From the NCBI GenBank assembly GCA_028023455.1, contig JAQFVV010006255.1, positions 4,216,001 to 4,280,000 of the forward strand: a DNA stretch of 64,000 nt, given 5' to 3'. How positions within the stretch are numbered: the stretch's first letter is position 1; each line of letters opens with the position of its first letter. Under the pieces are notes generated by a model. That model was not told where the DNA came from and did not search any database. It saw nothing but the letters and a program-made list of their open reading frames with translations. Made by a program: the position numbers and the translations under genes. Of this stretch, positions 1-10,956 are shown one piece after another. This stretch comes from Epiperipatus broadwayi (Eukaryota; Onychophora; Udeonychophora; Euonychophora; Peripatidae).

Positions 1-120
1 TCATATTTATTTATAAATCATTAAAAAAATAATTTACCATTTGGAAAATCATATGGCATTAAAACACCAAGAATGACAAACCCAAGCAATGATCCATGTT
101 CATTTAGCTCTCAAGTATAT

Positions 121-148
121 CTCCTCCTCCTCCTCCTACTATTACTAC
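121..148. repeat. CTC/CTA-type trinucleotide microsatellite
   Basis: Five to six CTC units run into CTA/TTA units. This is a simple-sequence tract in otherwise unique A+T-rich DNA, with no coding context. Confidence 0.8.
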
Positions 149-539
149 ACACAATATCTCTGCATTTTTATGAACTGTTAATTAAATTGATTTTAATTAT
201 TTAAATTCATATATATTTTAAGTATGCAAATTAATAAATTGGCAAATAAAATAATTACAATAAATTTAACAATATCACAATAAAATAATTAAATGAACAA
301 ATGAATTAAAATCTCCATGAGTATATATTGCACATTTATATTATTGCTAATTTTAGGAATTAAAGAACTTTAAATATAAATATTAGAAGTTTAAAAGAAT
401 TTCCCTAGTATTTTTCTAGATAAATGTTATCTATAATATAGCCAGTCAAACAACTATTTAAAAAATTGTATATGCAGAAATATTATTTTCAATAATTACA
501 TTAAAACCAATAGGACATTGCACAATCTTTGCTTACCCA

Positions 540-790
540 TTTTGCTATTTATTACCAATTTCCTTCCAATCTCACAATATTTATGCCATCCAGTTCAATA
601 GATTCCAGATGGTAGTGCTTAATAAAAACTTTTCCAGTATTATCTTTTCCAAATATCTCTAGATTAGTTTCTAGCTTATGGCTTTTATCAGTGAGGAGAT
701 TTTAGATTTTTTATCAGTGCAATTGGATGTTTTGGATCAAATGCACTTTTCCTCAGGCAGACACTTTTTATTATACTAACTAGATACCAG
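540..790 (-). repeat. Worn copy of the hammerhead-bearing dispersed repeat
   Basis: Read on the minus strand this matches the element at 26.5-27.1 kb. The shared blocks are the stretch before the ribozyme core (TCCTCACTGA type), the core itself, and the tail ending in CATCTGGAATCTATTGA, which corresponds to CTTCTGGCATCCATTGA there. The copy is single and has no terminal repeat that I can see. It is strongly diverged, so it is an old insertion. Confidence 0.55.
656..697 (-). ncRNA. Hammerhead-like ribozyme core, degenerate
   Basis: On the minus strand the order is CTGATAA, a 3-bp stem II AGC/GCT with loop CATAA, GAAA, then CTAATC. Compared with the copy at 26.98 kb, stem II has changed from GGC/GCC to AGC/GCT, which keeps the pairing. 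The catalytic G (position 8) is A, and stem I (TCCTCA with TAGAGA) has two mismatches, so it is probably inactive. The call rests on homology to the 26.98 kb motif. Confidence 0.4.
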
Positions 791-989
791 TCCAAATTTA
801 AAAACATGTACATTTTTTTGAACCAAGGTAATTTGCTTGCATAGTCATGCAGATCTGAGTTCAGTTTCTATGTATATTAACTTGCTTTAGAATAACTTTA
901 ACCATCTTTATTCTTTGGCAAAAATTTCTAGACAAAAATTGCATTACATCTGCATTTATCATTGATCAGAATTTCTAGAGAAAAGCTAC

Positions 990-1150
990 ATAGGTTCAAA
1001 GATACAAGTGTATTATTCAAAAACCCCAATGTTCCTCATTGATGAAAGCCAGTAATTAAAAACTTAGAAAACTAGTCTGAAAATATGTGTATAAGACAAC
1101 ATTGAATAATGATTTATTAAGCACTAACACCTATTGATTACAAAATTTTA
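990..1150 (+). repeat. Second worn copy of the hammerhead-bearing repeat
   Basis: Plus-strand homology to the 26.5-27.1 kb element. It holds TTCCTCATTGATGAAAGCC, then AAAACTAGTCTG, then a tail with TATTAAGCACTA and CCTATTGATTAC. The core keeps G at hammerhead position 8 (TTGATGA), but stem II is broken by an A-rich insertion. It lies in inverted orientation about 200 bp from the copy at 540-790. Confidence 0.45.
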
Positions 1151-2820
1151 TCCTAAATAGCATAAATATAGTGAAATTGGAAGAAAATTTATAAGTGCAA
1201 AAACATTTTCTGTGTTTATGATACAATAGAACTAAAGTGAAAGATATATTAAATTTGAAAAAAAAAAAAAAGTTGATTGATATGAAGAATTTTCATTTTT
1301 CTGGATAATTATTGTGATGTTAAATTACAAACAAAATATTTTTTTAAAGTTTAGTTGTTTCTTTTTAATATTATTACTCAATTTTATATATGAAATATAA
1401 ATTTTGGATAATTTGCTCAACCTAAAATTTATTGCAGCATAAAATATTAAATTGTACATCTTTTAAATATCAAAAATAAAATAAAAAATAAGTTTCAAAA
1501 AGTAAAATACAAGAATTTTCTATATAAGAAAAATATTGTACAACTGTTCTATTATATACCTATGTCTGGAATGACACCATGCATTTCAAATCCCCAAAAA
1601 TGTTCTCCAGTTCTCCCAAAACCTGTCTGGACCTAAAAATATATAAATAAATAAAAGTTCATGAACTCAGGTATACTGTACACATATGTGGTGTCTCCAT
1701 GATCATAAAATAAAATGCTAAGAATTGTCTACTATTTAAAATCATATGATAATATTAAATACTTATATCAAAATAAAAATTTAAAAAAAACAAACATTTT
1801 AAAATAAGCAATGATAGAATTATGCAAACATGATTATTCTAATCAAAAAGTTTAAACATAATTACAAAATTTAAATATACATATTATAATTATAAACACT
1901 GTGATTAGATAACTCATATTCTAAAAAAAATCAATGATATCTGGATTCAAACACTAAATATTAAGTCTTTTATATTCGGTTTTTAAAAAAGTATTTCTAA
2001 AAGTTAGAATAAATAAATAAAAAAATATGTCTGATGAAGGTTATACATTAATCCTTCCACTTTCCACCATCTGTTAATAACAATTTAAATTAATAGTTCA
2101 ACATTTTAATTTTAGAATTAAAATCTTCATATAATATTATGAATCAATAAATTAATCTTGACTTTTTAAAAATATAAGTTTACAAATGATAAACATTCTA
2201 AAAAAATCATATTTGAAAGTTTCAAATATAATAATAATGTGAACTATATGATGAGAAGAATTACTTTTTGTTTACTGGCTAGCTGTTATAATGTGTATTA
2301 AAAAAATACATTAATGAAATCTTTGTTGAATGAATTTCATTTTTTAATCATAAAAATTATGAAGTCCTCATAGAGCTGTTCTAGAATTTAAAGTTACAAT
2401 TTATTAAAATATTGCAAAATGAAACATTTGAAAATAAAACCTAAGTTTAAATATATACATTTCTTTTTTAATAATTACTATATAAATATTTTGTAAAAAT
2501 AATCATAAATATTTAAATTGACAGTTTATAAGTTTGTTAATATGCCCAATATCAAAGAATTTACCAATCAGAGATTTTTTAGAAATTTATTGGCTTGTAA
2601 TTTTTCTCTATGAATTATTGATATTTTTGGATTTTTTAAATAAATAAATTAATATTTACTTTATTTCCAAGTTTTGTCATCAAATGAGTATAAAATAGAC
2701 AAGATAATATTAAAGATATCTGAAAAAGAGTGATTTAAAGCTGAAGCAGAATAAGCACCAATGTGAGTAATGATGCTGGTTTTTATTTAATTAAAGTATT
2801 TTAAACTGCTCTGAAAGATT

Positions 2821-3110
2821 AATAATAATATACAATTTATTTAAAAGAATTATCAAAATTTTATTATATATAAAGCTTATTAAATTCACATGTGTATGTT
2901 GACTCCATTATATATAATAAGATATGCATATAATAAAAAATGAAATAAATGTACAAGTTTACAAAATGCAAAAAGATTCACAATAATATACAATTTATTT
3001 AAAGAAGTATCAAAATTTTATTTATAAAGTAAATTGAATATAAAGTATGCATATAAAAAATCAAAATAAGAATATCAGTTTATAAAGTATTATAAATGGA
3101 ATCCATTATG
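2821..3110 (+). repeat. Imperfect tandem duplication, unit about 155 bp
   Basis: The block starting AATATACAATTTATTTAAA at about 2,826 recurs at about 2,984. Both are followed by a TATCAAAATTTTATT segment and later by a TATGCATATAA segment in the same order. Small indels separate the two units. This is a local duplication in non-coding DNA. Confidence 0.6.
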
Positions 3111-4439
3111 TAGCATTTTAATTTCTGAATGTGAAGACAGTTTATGAATGTAATCTTATACTATTTTAAAAAGAAAAAAGTCAATTTGAAAATCTATTTT
3201 AAAAATGAAAGATTTTGTAAATAAATAAAAAAATTATTTTAACAAAATATGGCATAAATTTATTTCAATCAAATTGTGAACAAATAATAAAGATTATAAA
3301 AAAATTCCAAAAATATTGTTAAAGCAAATAAAATCAACAATTAATTAAATAATTGTTCAAAAACAACAATAAAATTTGAAAAAGCAATGAAGAGGTTATC
3401 ATGTTGTAGAAAAAACATCTTAACAAAGACAAAGAAAATGTAATTGATATTTGAGGTATAGAAATGTATTTTGGTCAATTATCAGGAGGGAGATTATGTA
3501 AAAAAAGATCATCCTTTGTAATAAAAAAGGGATAAATATAGAGAGCTAAAAAGAGAGATAAGAGAAAATTAGATTCAATTTGATTAGTATCATTATTAAA
3601 AATCTGAAGCATTGAGAAAAAAACTAGTGAACTTGGCATCATGACAGTGGCTTGTACTATCTATATTTTTACAATGAAGCAAGCAGTCAAGACAATGGTT
3701 TTTAAGTGATAAAAATATTCAGCTACGGTGATGAATTTAATCACTATAGTAACTTTTTAAATATATAATGTGAGTTATTTATCATTATAATAAAATAGAT
3801 CTTCAGATGATATTAAATATTAACTAATCAATTTAAAGAGAATGCTGTAGCAAAAGTAACCTATTCTTTATCTATTTTTTAAAGCACATTCTCAGTGCTT
3901 GAAAGTCAACCTATCCTGTCAATAATAAAATTATAGGGATTTTTACATTAATAATTTTAAAAAATACATACAAACATGATACCAGCTTGGAAAAATTCTG
4001 CAGCTTGAAATTAAATGTTAACTTCTGAAATATGTAATGTCATCTTGAAATGATACCTCTGATTAAATACATTTTAGATCACTTCCCTTATTAAAATCTT
4101 GCAATTAGTACACCCAAATAATCAGTAAAGATTATTATATTTAAGTTTTTATTTTTATTAATAAATGTTTGGAATTATCAGCAAAATATAAAGATTAATT
4201 AGGAAAACTCAGTTTGCACAAAATGGTGACATTTGTTATATTTTATTTATCAAGTAGAAATGATAATAAAGGTTTCTTTAATAATTTTAAATACGTTTTA
4301 ATTTAACCAATAAAAAAAAAAAATTTAAGAAATTTATATTTTTTTGGACAAGAATTAAATTTGTATTGATAAAAAAAGAGAGATTATTCCCATTATTGTA
4401 AAAAGATTTTTTTATTTATATAAATTTATAACTTTTTGT

Positions 4440-4457
4440 ATGTGTGTGTGTGTGTGT
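4440..4457. repeat. (TG)n microsatellite
   Basis: Nine TG dinucleotides follow a TATG lead-in. Simple repeat. Confidence 0.9.
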
Positions 4458-5084
4458 TAAAAATTCATTTTAGGGATAAATTTGTTAAAAAATAGTTGTA
4501 TTTGCATAAAAATATTATACAAACTGAAAAACACATATATAAAAATTAAATTACAATATTTGGCCTATAAAACAATAGCTATTAACCAGCCACAAGAACT
4601 TGAACCTAAATCTGATTTTAAATCAAGACAAGAAAAAATTCAATATCCTTAAGATATTAATAGATTGTGTATGCAGTGTAAATATATATTTCAAATTAGT
4701 TACCCAAACTTGTATGCTTACATAAATATCAAAGACCTACACTAAAAACTTTATTTATTTCTTGATGATTTTTTTAGTTAAAATTAATCATTTTCTTTAC
4801 TGAAAATATCAATTCGATTACATTTTTCATTTTGCTGTTGGTATTGTTTTGTATTTGGTGTTTTAAATAGAGATAAATTTGTAATAATTCAATGGCAATT
4901 ATTATAGTTCATTTGGAGATTTTAAATGAATAAAATTCTCCTTTTATAATATTGTAAACAGATTTATGTGTTAGGAGGCTTTAACTCATTGCAATCATGT
5001 GAGGGCAAGATGCACAGAGTTTAAGGGTTCTTTACCATACAATCAATGGTTATAAATATATTGGGTATTATTATTATTTAACTT

Positions 5085-6172
5085 GCGTATACTGAATATT
5101 TCTTATATATGTAAGTAAAAGCATTTGAACTTGGATTTTTCAACCTATATTCATCCTTTACTCCATCTCAAGCAACCAATATATATGACCACATACATAT
5201 GAAAAAGGTAAATGATCCCTAATATATGTATTTCATGCAAAACCAACATTCATCGGTTGGACCAGATCATAATCTTGCATACATATATACAATCAGTACT
5301 TTGTTTATATTCAGATAAAAATTCCTTAAACTGTACTGGATAGACTTCAATCTCTTCACCCTTTCAACTATTCAACCATCCATTTCATTGAAAAATTGAT
5401 GATATACTCAAAGCTTTTAATGATCTGCTATTGTAATCATATCCATGTAGATATCATATCAATCTAATCCCTTATATTACCGGATCATTACATACCCATA
5501 TATATTAACAGGAGAGAGATCATCAAAACTTATACTATGATGTAATCTATTTCCAAGGCAATATTTAATTTGCTTATACTAAATGTTTTTATATAAGTAG
5601 GTGGATTTAAATTTAGGATGTTTCAGTCTGGAGAATGAATATAGACTGAAAAATAATAAGTTCAAATCTTTCTACTTACTTATATAAGAAACATTCAGTA
5701 TACAAAAATTACAAATTGCCTTGAAATAGATTACATTATAGTAATAAGTTCAACCCATTCCTCTCCTATTAATATATATGGATACATAATGCTTGGGTAA
5801 TATGAGGATTTACATTGACATGATGTCCACATTGGTATGACTACAATATCAAATCTGGTGAGAGCTTTGAGTATTCCATCATTAGTTTTTCATGTATGGT
5901 TGAATAATTGAAAGACTGAGAAAGATTGAAGCACATCCAGTAATGTTTAAGGAATAACTATCTTAATATAAACCAAGCACTGATTGTACATATGTATGAG
6001 AGATTATGATCCCCCCATTCACTATGATCTGGTCCTACTGATGAGTGCTGGTTGTGCACAAAATATGTATATTAGGGATCATTTATCTTTTTTGTATGTG
6101 TGTGGTCATGTGTATTGGTTGCTTGAGATGTAGTGTAGGATGAATATATAGTGAAAAATCCTAAGTTCAAAT
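5085..6172. repeat. 1.1 kb fold-back (inverted) repeat
   Basis: The two halves are reverse complements, with the centre near 5,640. Examples are GTATACTGAATATTTCTTA at 5,087 against its complement near 5,690, and CAAGCAACCAATATATATGACC at 5,172 against GGTCATGTGTATTGGTTGCTTG near 6,105. A terminal motif ending in AAGTTCAAATC recurs at the outer edge and at the centre of each arm. It is the same family as the repeats at 16.33, 22.38, 58.44 and 63.0 kb. The right edge runs into PLE-1 coding sequence at about 6,170. No protein is encoded. It could be a fold-back transposon or two head-to-head SINE-like units. Confidence 0.75.
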
Positions 6173-7010
6173 CGCTCAAAGATAAAATAAATGCGCAGAT
6201 ACAAAAATTGAAATTTGAGGAAGTCACATCTTTCAACAATAAAATAAATAGAGAGAAGTTTATCATCACGATTTTGCACGCACATAAAGACAAAGGCCTA
6301 AACAGAGCCAAGTATTATATAGAATATACACATCTGCAACCGTACAACCGAGAATTTTTGCTAATGCAAAATTGCATAAACAGGAAGTACCTCTGAGGCT
6401 AATGTTGGACTTTGACAGCATCCACTATTTCAATGTGGCCAAATTAGTTAATGATTGGTTGGTTGAAATATAGGATTTGGTTCATGCACAATTAAATCGT
6501 CTTTTGAATTCGTGAGCAAAATAAAAGACGCAACGATTCCGCATGAATTTAGGATGGCAGCAGTGGATGTCACAGAGCTATATGGCTCCATCAACAGACA
6601 ATTATCTATTAGAATAATAGAACAGGAGTTATACAGGAAGGAGTGCCCTGTCCTCAAAGCATGATTTATTGTGGATTTCCTGATATGGCTGGATGGAAAT
6701 ATTTTGGCATCATATGAAAACAAATGGTACAGAATGAACAATGGATGGCCTATGGGATTCCCCATTAGTGGCATCATTTCTAGCATTGTGCTAGATCACT
6801 TTGAACAACAGGTATTTCCAAAGTACCAGACAGCAATGCCAAACATAATTTATAGCAGATACGTAGACGACATATTCTTGGCAGCACCCAAAAATGCTAT
6901 CATGGAGATTTTACATGAACTCCACACTCTTTCCAACCTCATATTTAATTGCATACATGAAGATTGCAGGGCTGTCTGCCTTCTTATTTCACAATCACCA
7001 TCTGTGTAAA
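6170..7010 (+). pseudogene. PLE-1 reverse transcriptase, frameshifted
   Basis: Blocks seen in changing frames, in order: KLHKQEVPLRLMLDFDS near 6,370 (template-grip region), FGSCTIKSSFEFVSKIKDA near 6,475, VDVTELYGSINRQLSI near 6,560 (RT motif A region), NNGWPMGFPISGIISSIV near 6,738 (motif B) and YSRYVDDIFLAAP near 6,850 with the YVDD catalytic pair (motif C). After FNCIHED at about 6,955 the expected 60-70 residues leading to the thumb are missing. The frame then jumps to the KIAGLSAFL block. An RT would copy element RNA at the target site; this one cannot, because of stops and the deletion. Confidence 0.85.
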
Positions 7011-7016
7011 TTGGAG

Positions 7017-7650
7017 TCAGACAGGAAAAACAACATAACCAGCTACATCAGGAACTTAATAAGCGTGGGTTATGATCACAAAACAATAACCAAAAGGATT
7101 GCAAGCTTTCATAAAAGACTGCAACAAAACATAAAAGATGACAGACAACATCTAATTATACCCTACATACCTACAGTAGTGACAGACAACATCTAATTAT
7201 ACCCTACATACCTACAGTAGCTAAAAATCAGTAAAATATTACAGAAGGAATTCAAACTCGGATTCAGAACCCCTCCAAACACAAATAGGCTCATCAACAA
7301 TACCAAAGAAAAAGAAATATAGAAGAAACCCCCCATGTCATTTATAAAATTGTGTGCCCACAGACAGGATGTGATTCAGTATATTATGGGGAAACTCGGG
7401 CCACAGTGAGCAATAGACTGGCTCAGCATAGATATATGTATATTTACAAAGGCTACAACTAAAGGAGAGGGCAGCTCAGTATTTGCTGATCATCAGCACA
7501 GCAAAGCCATAAATATGAGCCATCTAAAGCTGACATCATATGCACAGAGAGGAATGATGTCAAGAGGAAGATCAAAGAGGCATGTTACATCACCAGCGAT
7601 GCCATGTCAATCAACAGAAAAGACACGTGCTTCATGGTCTCGAAAAGGTG
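7017..7650 (+). pseudogene. PLE-1 linker and GIY-YIG endonuclease, broken
   Basis: After the thumb segment (ESDRKNNITSYIRNLISVG) comes a 41-bp duplication and then the GIY-YIG nuclease near 7,335. It reads VIYKIVCPQTGCDSVYYGET, then RLAQHRYMY, which is the pattern C-P-x5-C-x-x-x-YYGET-x-RLxxH. A shifted frame continues ERNDVKRKIKEACYITS, the conserved C-terminal part of PLE nucleases. In the family this nuclease nicks target DNA for primed reverse transcription. Frameshifts lie on both sides of the domain. Confidence 0.8.
7139..7220 (+). repeat. Perfect 41-bp tandem duplication inside PLE-1
   Basis: Two identical 41-bp units, 7,139-7,179 and 7,180-7,220, each containing ACAGACAACATCTAATTATA. 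As 41 is not a multiple of three it shifts the frame. The identity of the units suggests a replication-slippage event younger than the other damage. Confidence 0.95.
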
Positions 7651-7698
7651 GATGTTGTAAAATGCATGCATTTGCATAGAATCAACAGCCTGTAAAAA

Positions 7699-7743
7699 GG
7701 ACTATGATTATGGAGCCGTAAAGGCCCCAAAAGCGCTAAGTCC
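7699..7743 (+). ncRNA. Hammerhead-like ribozyme motif at PLE-1 3' end
   Basis: Stem I is perfect: GGACT (7,699-7,703) with AGTCC (7,739-7,743). The core is ATGATTA (7,704-7,710) where hammerheads have CTGANGA. Stem II is GGAGCC with GGCCCC (7,712-7,728, one mismatch) around loop GTAAA. AAAA replaces GAAA. Stem III is the self-complementary AGCGCT (7,732-7,737), followed by A at the cleavage-site position. The C3-G8 pair is replaced by A and T, which could still pair. PLEs are known to carry hammerheads in their terminal repeats. Substitutions at positions 3, 8 and 12 suggest it is dead. Confidence 0.55.
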
Positions 7744-7896
7744 ATAAAATAGAAGCTTACTAATAATAAACTTATAGTTTCACCTCAGTTATTAATTTTA
7801 GCTTTTCAGTAATCTACTTACATATATTATTATACAAAATAACAATTCGTCAATTGTTAATACAGAGTTTAATATAAATAAATAGAAACAAATAAT

Positions 7897-7940
7897 ATTT
7901 CCAAGCGCTTTCAACTCTTACGAGTCCTTATCAAGGCAAT
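7897..7940 (-). ncRNA. Hammerhead-like motif in PLE-2 3' tail
   Basis: Minus strand: stem I ATTGCC (7,935-7,940) with GGAAAT (7,897-7,902), one mismatch. Core TTGATAA in place of CTGANGA. Stem II GACTC with GAGTT capped by a GTAA tetraloop. GAAA is intact. Stem III is the self-complementary AGCGCT, then T at the cleavage position. Positions 3 and 8 are T and A instead of C and G, so a Watson-Crick pair is kept. The same motif occurs in PLE-3. Confidence 0.6.
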
Positions 7941-7964
7941 ATAAACAATTCTATTTTCTCCTAG

Positions 7965-8360
7965 GTGATGAATCTAACATTTCATTGTATTGGCCAGGCT
8001 CAACTAATCGGAAAGCTGGTTAATTTTGAATTCATAGCACAAGATGAATTTTGTATAATATATGATTCTTTAATCTTGCATTTTTTATCATGTGTTTCAT
8101 TCATTAATATTGTAAAATCCTTTGGACTACATATATGGCCTGTATTATTTTGGTGAACATAAAAAGCTGAATAAACTGTATCATCTTCTCTTACTTACTA
8201 TAAGTATATTTATGTTGTTGAAGGTGATATTTAATATTTGTTTTGGTTTCTCCAACATATATTGCACTACAATTTATTTGTGGGCATCTAATAGAGTATA
8301 CAACACTGCTTTTATCCTCCTTAATTATTATTTCCTTAGAATTATTTATTAACCTATTAA
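7965..8360 (-). pseudogene. PLE-2 GIY-YIG endonuclease, broken
   Basis: Minus-strand reading gives VVYSIRCPQINC, then IYVGET, then a QQHKYTY stretch, followed by a premature stop. This is the PLE nuclease with its two conserved cysteines. It is nearly identical to the intact frame of PLE-3 at 10,502-10,915, which shows what has been lost: here the frame breaks after the QQHKYTY segment. Confidence 0.8.
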
Positions 8361-8361
8361 G

Positions 8362-9825
8362 TTAGGTGGTTCTCCATGCTAATCGAAAATCTTGACTTAA
8401 AACTTTTATTATATTTTTATTAATATTGGGAATAAAAGCTAATGACATCCATGGTTTATTATTCATATTTATATGGTCACTATTATGATGTTGTTTATAA
8501 TACTTCAATATAGTAGATAATAGCATTTGTTTATTATAACCCACTTGTATTAAATCTTGCATATAACATTTTATATTATCTTTCATAAACATTTCATTTG
8601 AACACAGTCATTGATTACGTGTTAAAAAAGCTCTAAAACCAGCTAATTTGTGTACTAAAGGAACGTTAGATGTTGGATGAATGTAACCTCTATTATCTAT
8701 ATGTTTTACAACCATTTTATATACTAATTTATCATCTACCCTTGACATTTGCAAATCTAGGTATTTAATACTAGAATTGTCTTCTCTTTCTATTGTCCAA
8801 ACTAAACCATCTTGGTTCTGCAAACTATCAAAAATTTGTTTTATAATGTCTGGTAGCCCATATATCAAAACATCATCCACATATCTACAATATAATGTGT
8901 TCTCATTTCTTACTAATATGGGATGCACAATTCACTGTTCTATATTATCTACAAACAAATTACTTAATAATCCACTTACAGCCAAACCCATTGGCCATCC
9001 TTTTTCCATTCTATATAAGTTACTACCATGTGCTGCAACAATACCATTGCTTATCCAAATTAAAACATCTATAGTGAAAGATATTTTATCCTGTGGCAAT
9101 TCTTTAGCACACAATTAATCTCTCAAAATTGTAATAGATGCAGATCGATCCACTGATCCATATAATTCCACCACATCCAATGAAACAAACTCATACTCCT
9201 TAATTATAGCTGTTTTATTAAGTATAGTAACACAATCAAATGATGATTTTAATGTACATTTTCCAAACCCAACAAAATCTAAAATCCACTTAACTAAAAT
9301 TTTTGCTAGCTTTTGATAATATGCCCTTGTAAAATCCATCATTAATCTTAAAGGAGCATTAAGCTTATGTGTTTTTACATTCACAAACATTTGCAGAATA
9401 AAAGTTGCTGATGGATAAACTTCCCTATATTCTTTATTAGTAAGAAACATTTTACCACGTGCTCTTAAAATCTTTGAAACAAACTTATCTTTCATAGCCT
9501 TTATATTATAATTTTTAATTCTAATAAAATTCAATTTCTCTATTTGTTGTTTAAGTTTAATTTCATATGTATCTTTATTCATTAATACAAATCTATGTGA
9601 TTTATCTTCCTTAGAACAAATCAGCTGGTTATTATTTAAAAATAATTTAACATCCTTCAAAGCCTGCTGTTTACTATAATTCAATTTATTAGATAATGCA
9701 TTAATTTTCGGAGAAATAACTTTAATAACATTTTCTTTAGTAACAATACCATCATATACTGCTTCCACGTCTGCAATTACTTCAGCCTTTGCATTTTTCC
9801 ATGAACTATATACATATCTAGGCCC
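8362..9825 (-). pseudogene. PLE-2 reverse transcriptase, interrupted
   Basis: Frame 9,116-9,825 holds the N-terminal RT region, with YPSATFILQMFVNVKTHK, APLRLMMDF, KCTLKSSFDCVTIL and FVSLDVVELYGSVDRSASI (motif A region). After a break, 8,932-9,114 carries RMEKGWPMGLAVSGLLSNLF (motif B). A TGA stop then follows where PLE-3 has CGA (arginine), a likely CpG decay. Frame 8,608-8,928 contains YCRYVDDVLIYG (motif C, catalytic DD) and KLAGFRAF. A TGA shared with PLE-3 follows, then the thumb at 8,362-8,592. Confidence 0.88.
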
Positions 9826-9837
9826 AAATGATATTGT

Positions 9838-10489
9838 TGCAGCACATGGTAGTAACTTATATAGAATGGAAAAAGGATGGCCAATGGGTTTGGCTGTAAG
9901 TGGATTATTAAGTAATTTGTTTGTAGATAATATAGAACAGCGAATTGTGCATCCCATATTAGTAAGAAATGAGAACACATTATATTGTAGATATGTGGAT
10001 GATGTTTTGATATATGGGCTACCAGACCTTATAAAGCAAATTTTTGATAGTTTGCAGAACCAAGATGGTTTAGTTTGGACAATAGAAAGAGAAGACAATT
10101 CTAGTATTAAATACCTAGATTTGCAAATATCAAGGGTAGATGATAAATTAGTATATAAAATGGTTGCAAAACATATAGATAATAGAGGTTACATTCATCC
10201 AACATCTAATGTTCCTTTAGTACACAAATTAGCTGGTTTTAGAGCTTTTTAACACGTAATCAATGACTGTGTTCAAATGAAATGTTTATGAAAGATAATA
10301 TAAAATGTTATATGCAAGATTTAATACAAGTGGGTTATAATAAACAAATGCTATTATCTACTGTATTGAAGCATTATAAACAACATCATAATAGTGACCA
10401 TATAAATATGAATAATAAACCATAGATGTCATTAGCTTTTATTCCCAATATTAATAAAAATATAATAAAAGTTTTAAGTCAAGATTTAA
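9838..10489 (+). pseudogene. PLE-3 reverse transcriptase, C-terminal part
   Basis: MEKGWPMGLAVSGLLSNLF (motif B) starts at 9,866 and YCRYVDDVLIYG (motif C) lies near 9,990. The frame runs through KLAGFRAF to 10,252, where one T is missing from a T-run relative to PLE-2 and the frame shifts. The following thumb segment contains a TGA shared with PLE-2, a private TAG near 10,425 (tryptophan in PLE-2), and a 19-bp tandem duplication at 10,471-10,507. The RT fingers and motif A are absent because of the truncation. Confidence 0.85.
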
Positions 10490-10507
10490 GTTTTAAGTCA
10501 AGATTTT
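10471..10507 (+). repeat. 19-bp tandem duplication in PLE-3
   Basis: GTTTTAAGTCAAGATTTAA is followed at once by GTTTTAAGTCAAGATTTT. PLE-2 has a single unit. The extra 19 bp shifts the frame between the thumb and the endonuclease. Confidence 0.9.
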
Positions 10508-10915
10508 CGATTAGCATGGAGAACTCCACCTAACCTTAATAGGTTAATAAATAATTCTAAGGAAATAATAAATAAGGAGGATAAAAGCAGTGTTGTATAC
10601 TCTATTAGATGCCCACAAATAAATTGTAATGCAATATATGTTGGAGAAACCAAAATAAATATTAAATATCGCCTTCAACAACATAAATATACTTATAATA
10701 GAGCAAGAGAAGATGATACAGTTTATTCAGCTTTTTATGTTCACCAAAATAATACAGGCCATATATGTAGTCCAAAGGATTTTACAATATTAATGAATAA
10801 AACACATGATAAAAAACGCAAGATTAAAGAATCATATATTATACAAAATTCATCTTGTGCTATGAATTTAAAATTAACCAGCTTTCCGATTAGTTGTTCC
10901 TGGCCAATACAATGA
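10502..10915 (+). CDS. PLE-3 GIY-YIG endonuclease domain, open frame
   Basis: This is a 137-residue open frame with no start of its own, because the duplication upstream has cut it from the RT. In order: FRLAWRTPPNLNRLI linker, then VVYSIRCPQINC near residue 32, IYVGET, a YRLQQHKY block, a GHICSPKDFTIL segment and KKRKIKESYIIQ, then PISCSWPIQ before the stop. The IYVGET motif and the arginine of YRLQQH are the parts usually tied to GIY-YIG catalysis and substrate binding. In the family it nicks the insertion target. It is the best-preserved domain in the window, but without RT it is not a working element. Confidence 0.75.
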   Translation, partial: DFRLAWRTPPNLNRLINNSKEIINKEDKSSVVYSIRCPQINCNAIYVGETKINIKYRLQQHKYTYNRAREDDTVYSAFYVHQNNTGHICSPKDFTILMNKTHDKKRKIKESYIIQNSSCAMNLKLTSFPISCSWPIQ

Positions 10916-10956
10916 AATATTAGATTCATCACCTAGGGAAAAATAGAATTGTTTAC

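Larger units (their letters stand above)
1151..5080. other. A+T-rich DNA without recognisable gene
   Basis: I see no protein-coding signal on either strand. The stretch holds homopolymer A runs (about 1,260), a short (TG)n tract at about 4,440 and an imperfect local duplication at 2,821-3,110. Nothing else stands out. Confidence 0.6.
6151..7745 (+). mobile_element. PLE-1: Penelope-like element, broken
   Basis: In order it shows the N-terminal reverse transcriptase (RT) fingers, the RT palm with YVDD, the thumb/linker, a GIY-YIG endonuclease domain and a 3' hammerhead-like motif. This is the standard PLE order. Several frameshifts and an internal deletion after the YVDD block make it non-functional. 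The 5' end abuts the fold-back repeat with no leader visible. The 3' end falls at the ribozyme-like motif at 7,699-7,743. It is a different family from the PLE pair that follows, since protein identity looks low. Confidence 0.85.
7820..9825 (-). mobile_element. PLE-2: Penelope-like element on the minus strand
   Basis: On the minus strand the order from 9,825 downward is RT N-terminal region, RT palm, thumb, GIY-YIG, 3' non-coding tail with a hammerhead-like motif. The 5' end is cut exactly where the oppositely oriented PLE-3 begins (about 9,825/9,826). The protein is distinct from PLE-1. Both copies share one in-frame stop, so they descend from an already damaged source or from one duplication event. 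Confidence 0.85.

Noticed and set aside
6448-6786. 112-aa minus-strand frame
   Set aside because: It is the antisense of PLE-1 RT; the plus strand has the recognisable motifs.
8777-9118. 113-aa plus-strand frame opposite PLE-2
   Set aside because: It is the antisense shadow of the YVDD region on the minus strand.
9115-10098. 327-aa open frame on the minus strand, the longest in the window
   Set aside because: It crosses the PLE-2/PLE-3 junction. Its first 90 or so residues are the antisense of PLE-3 RT, and only the part below 9,825 is real RT sequence.
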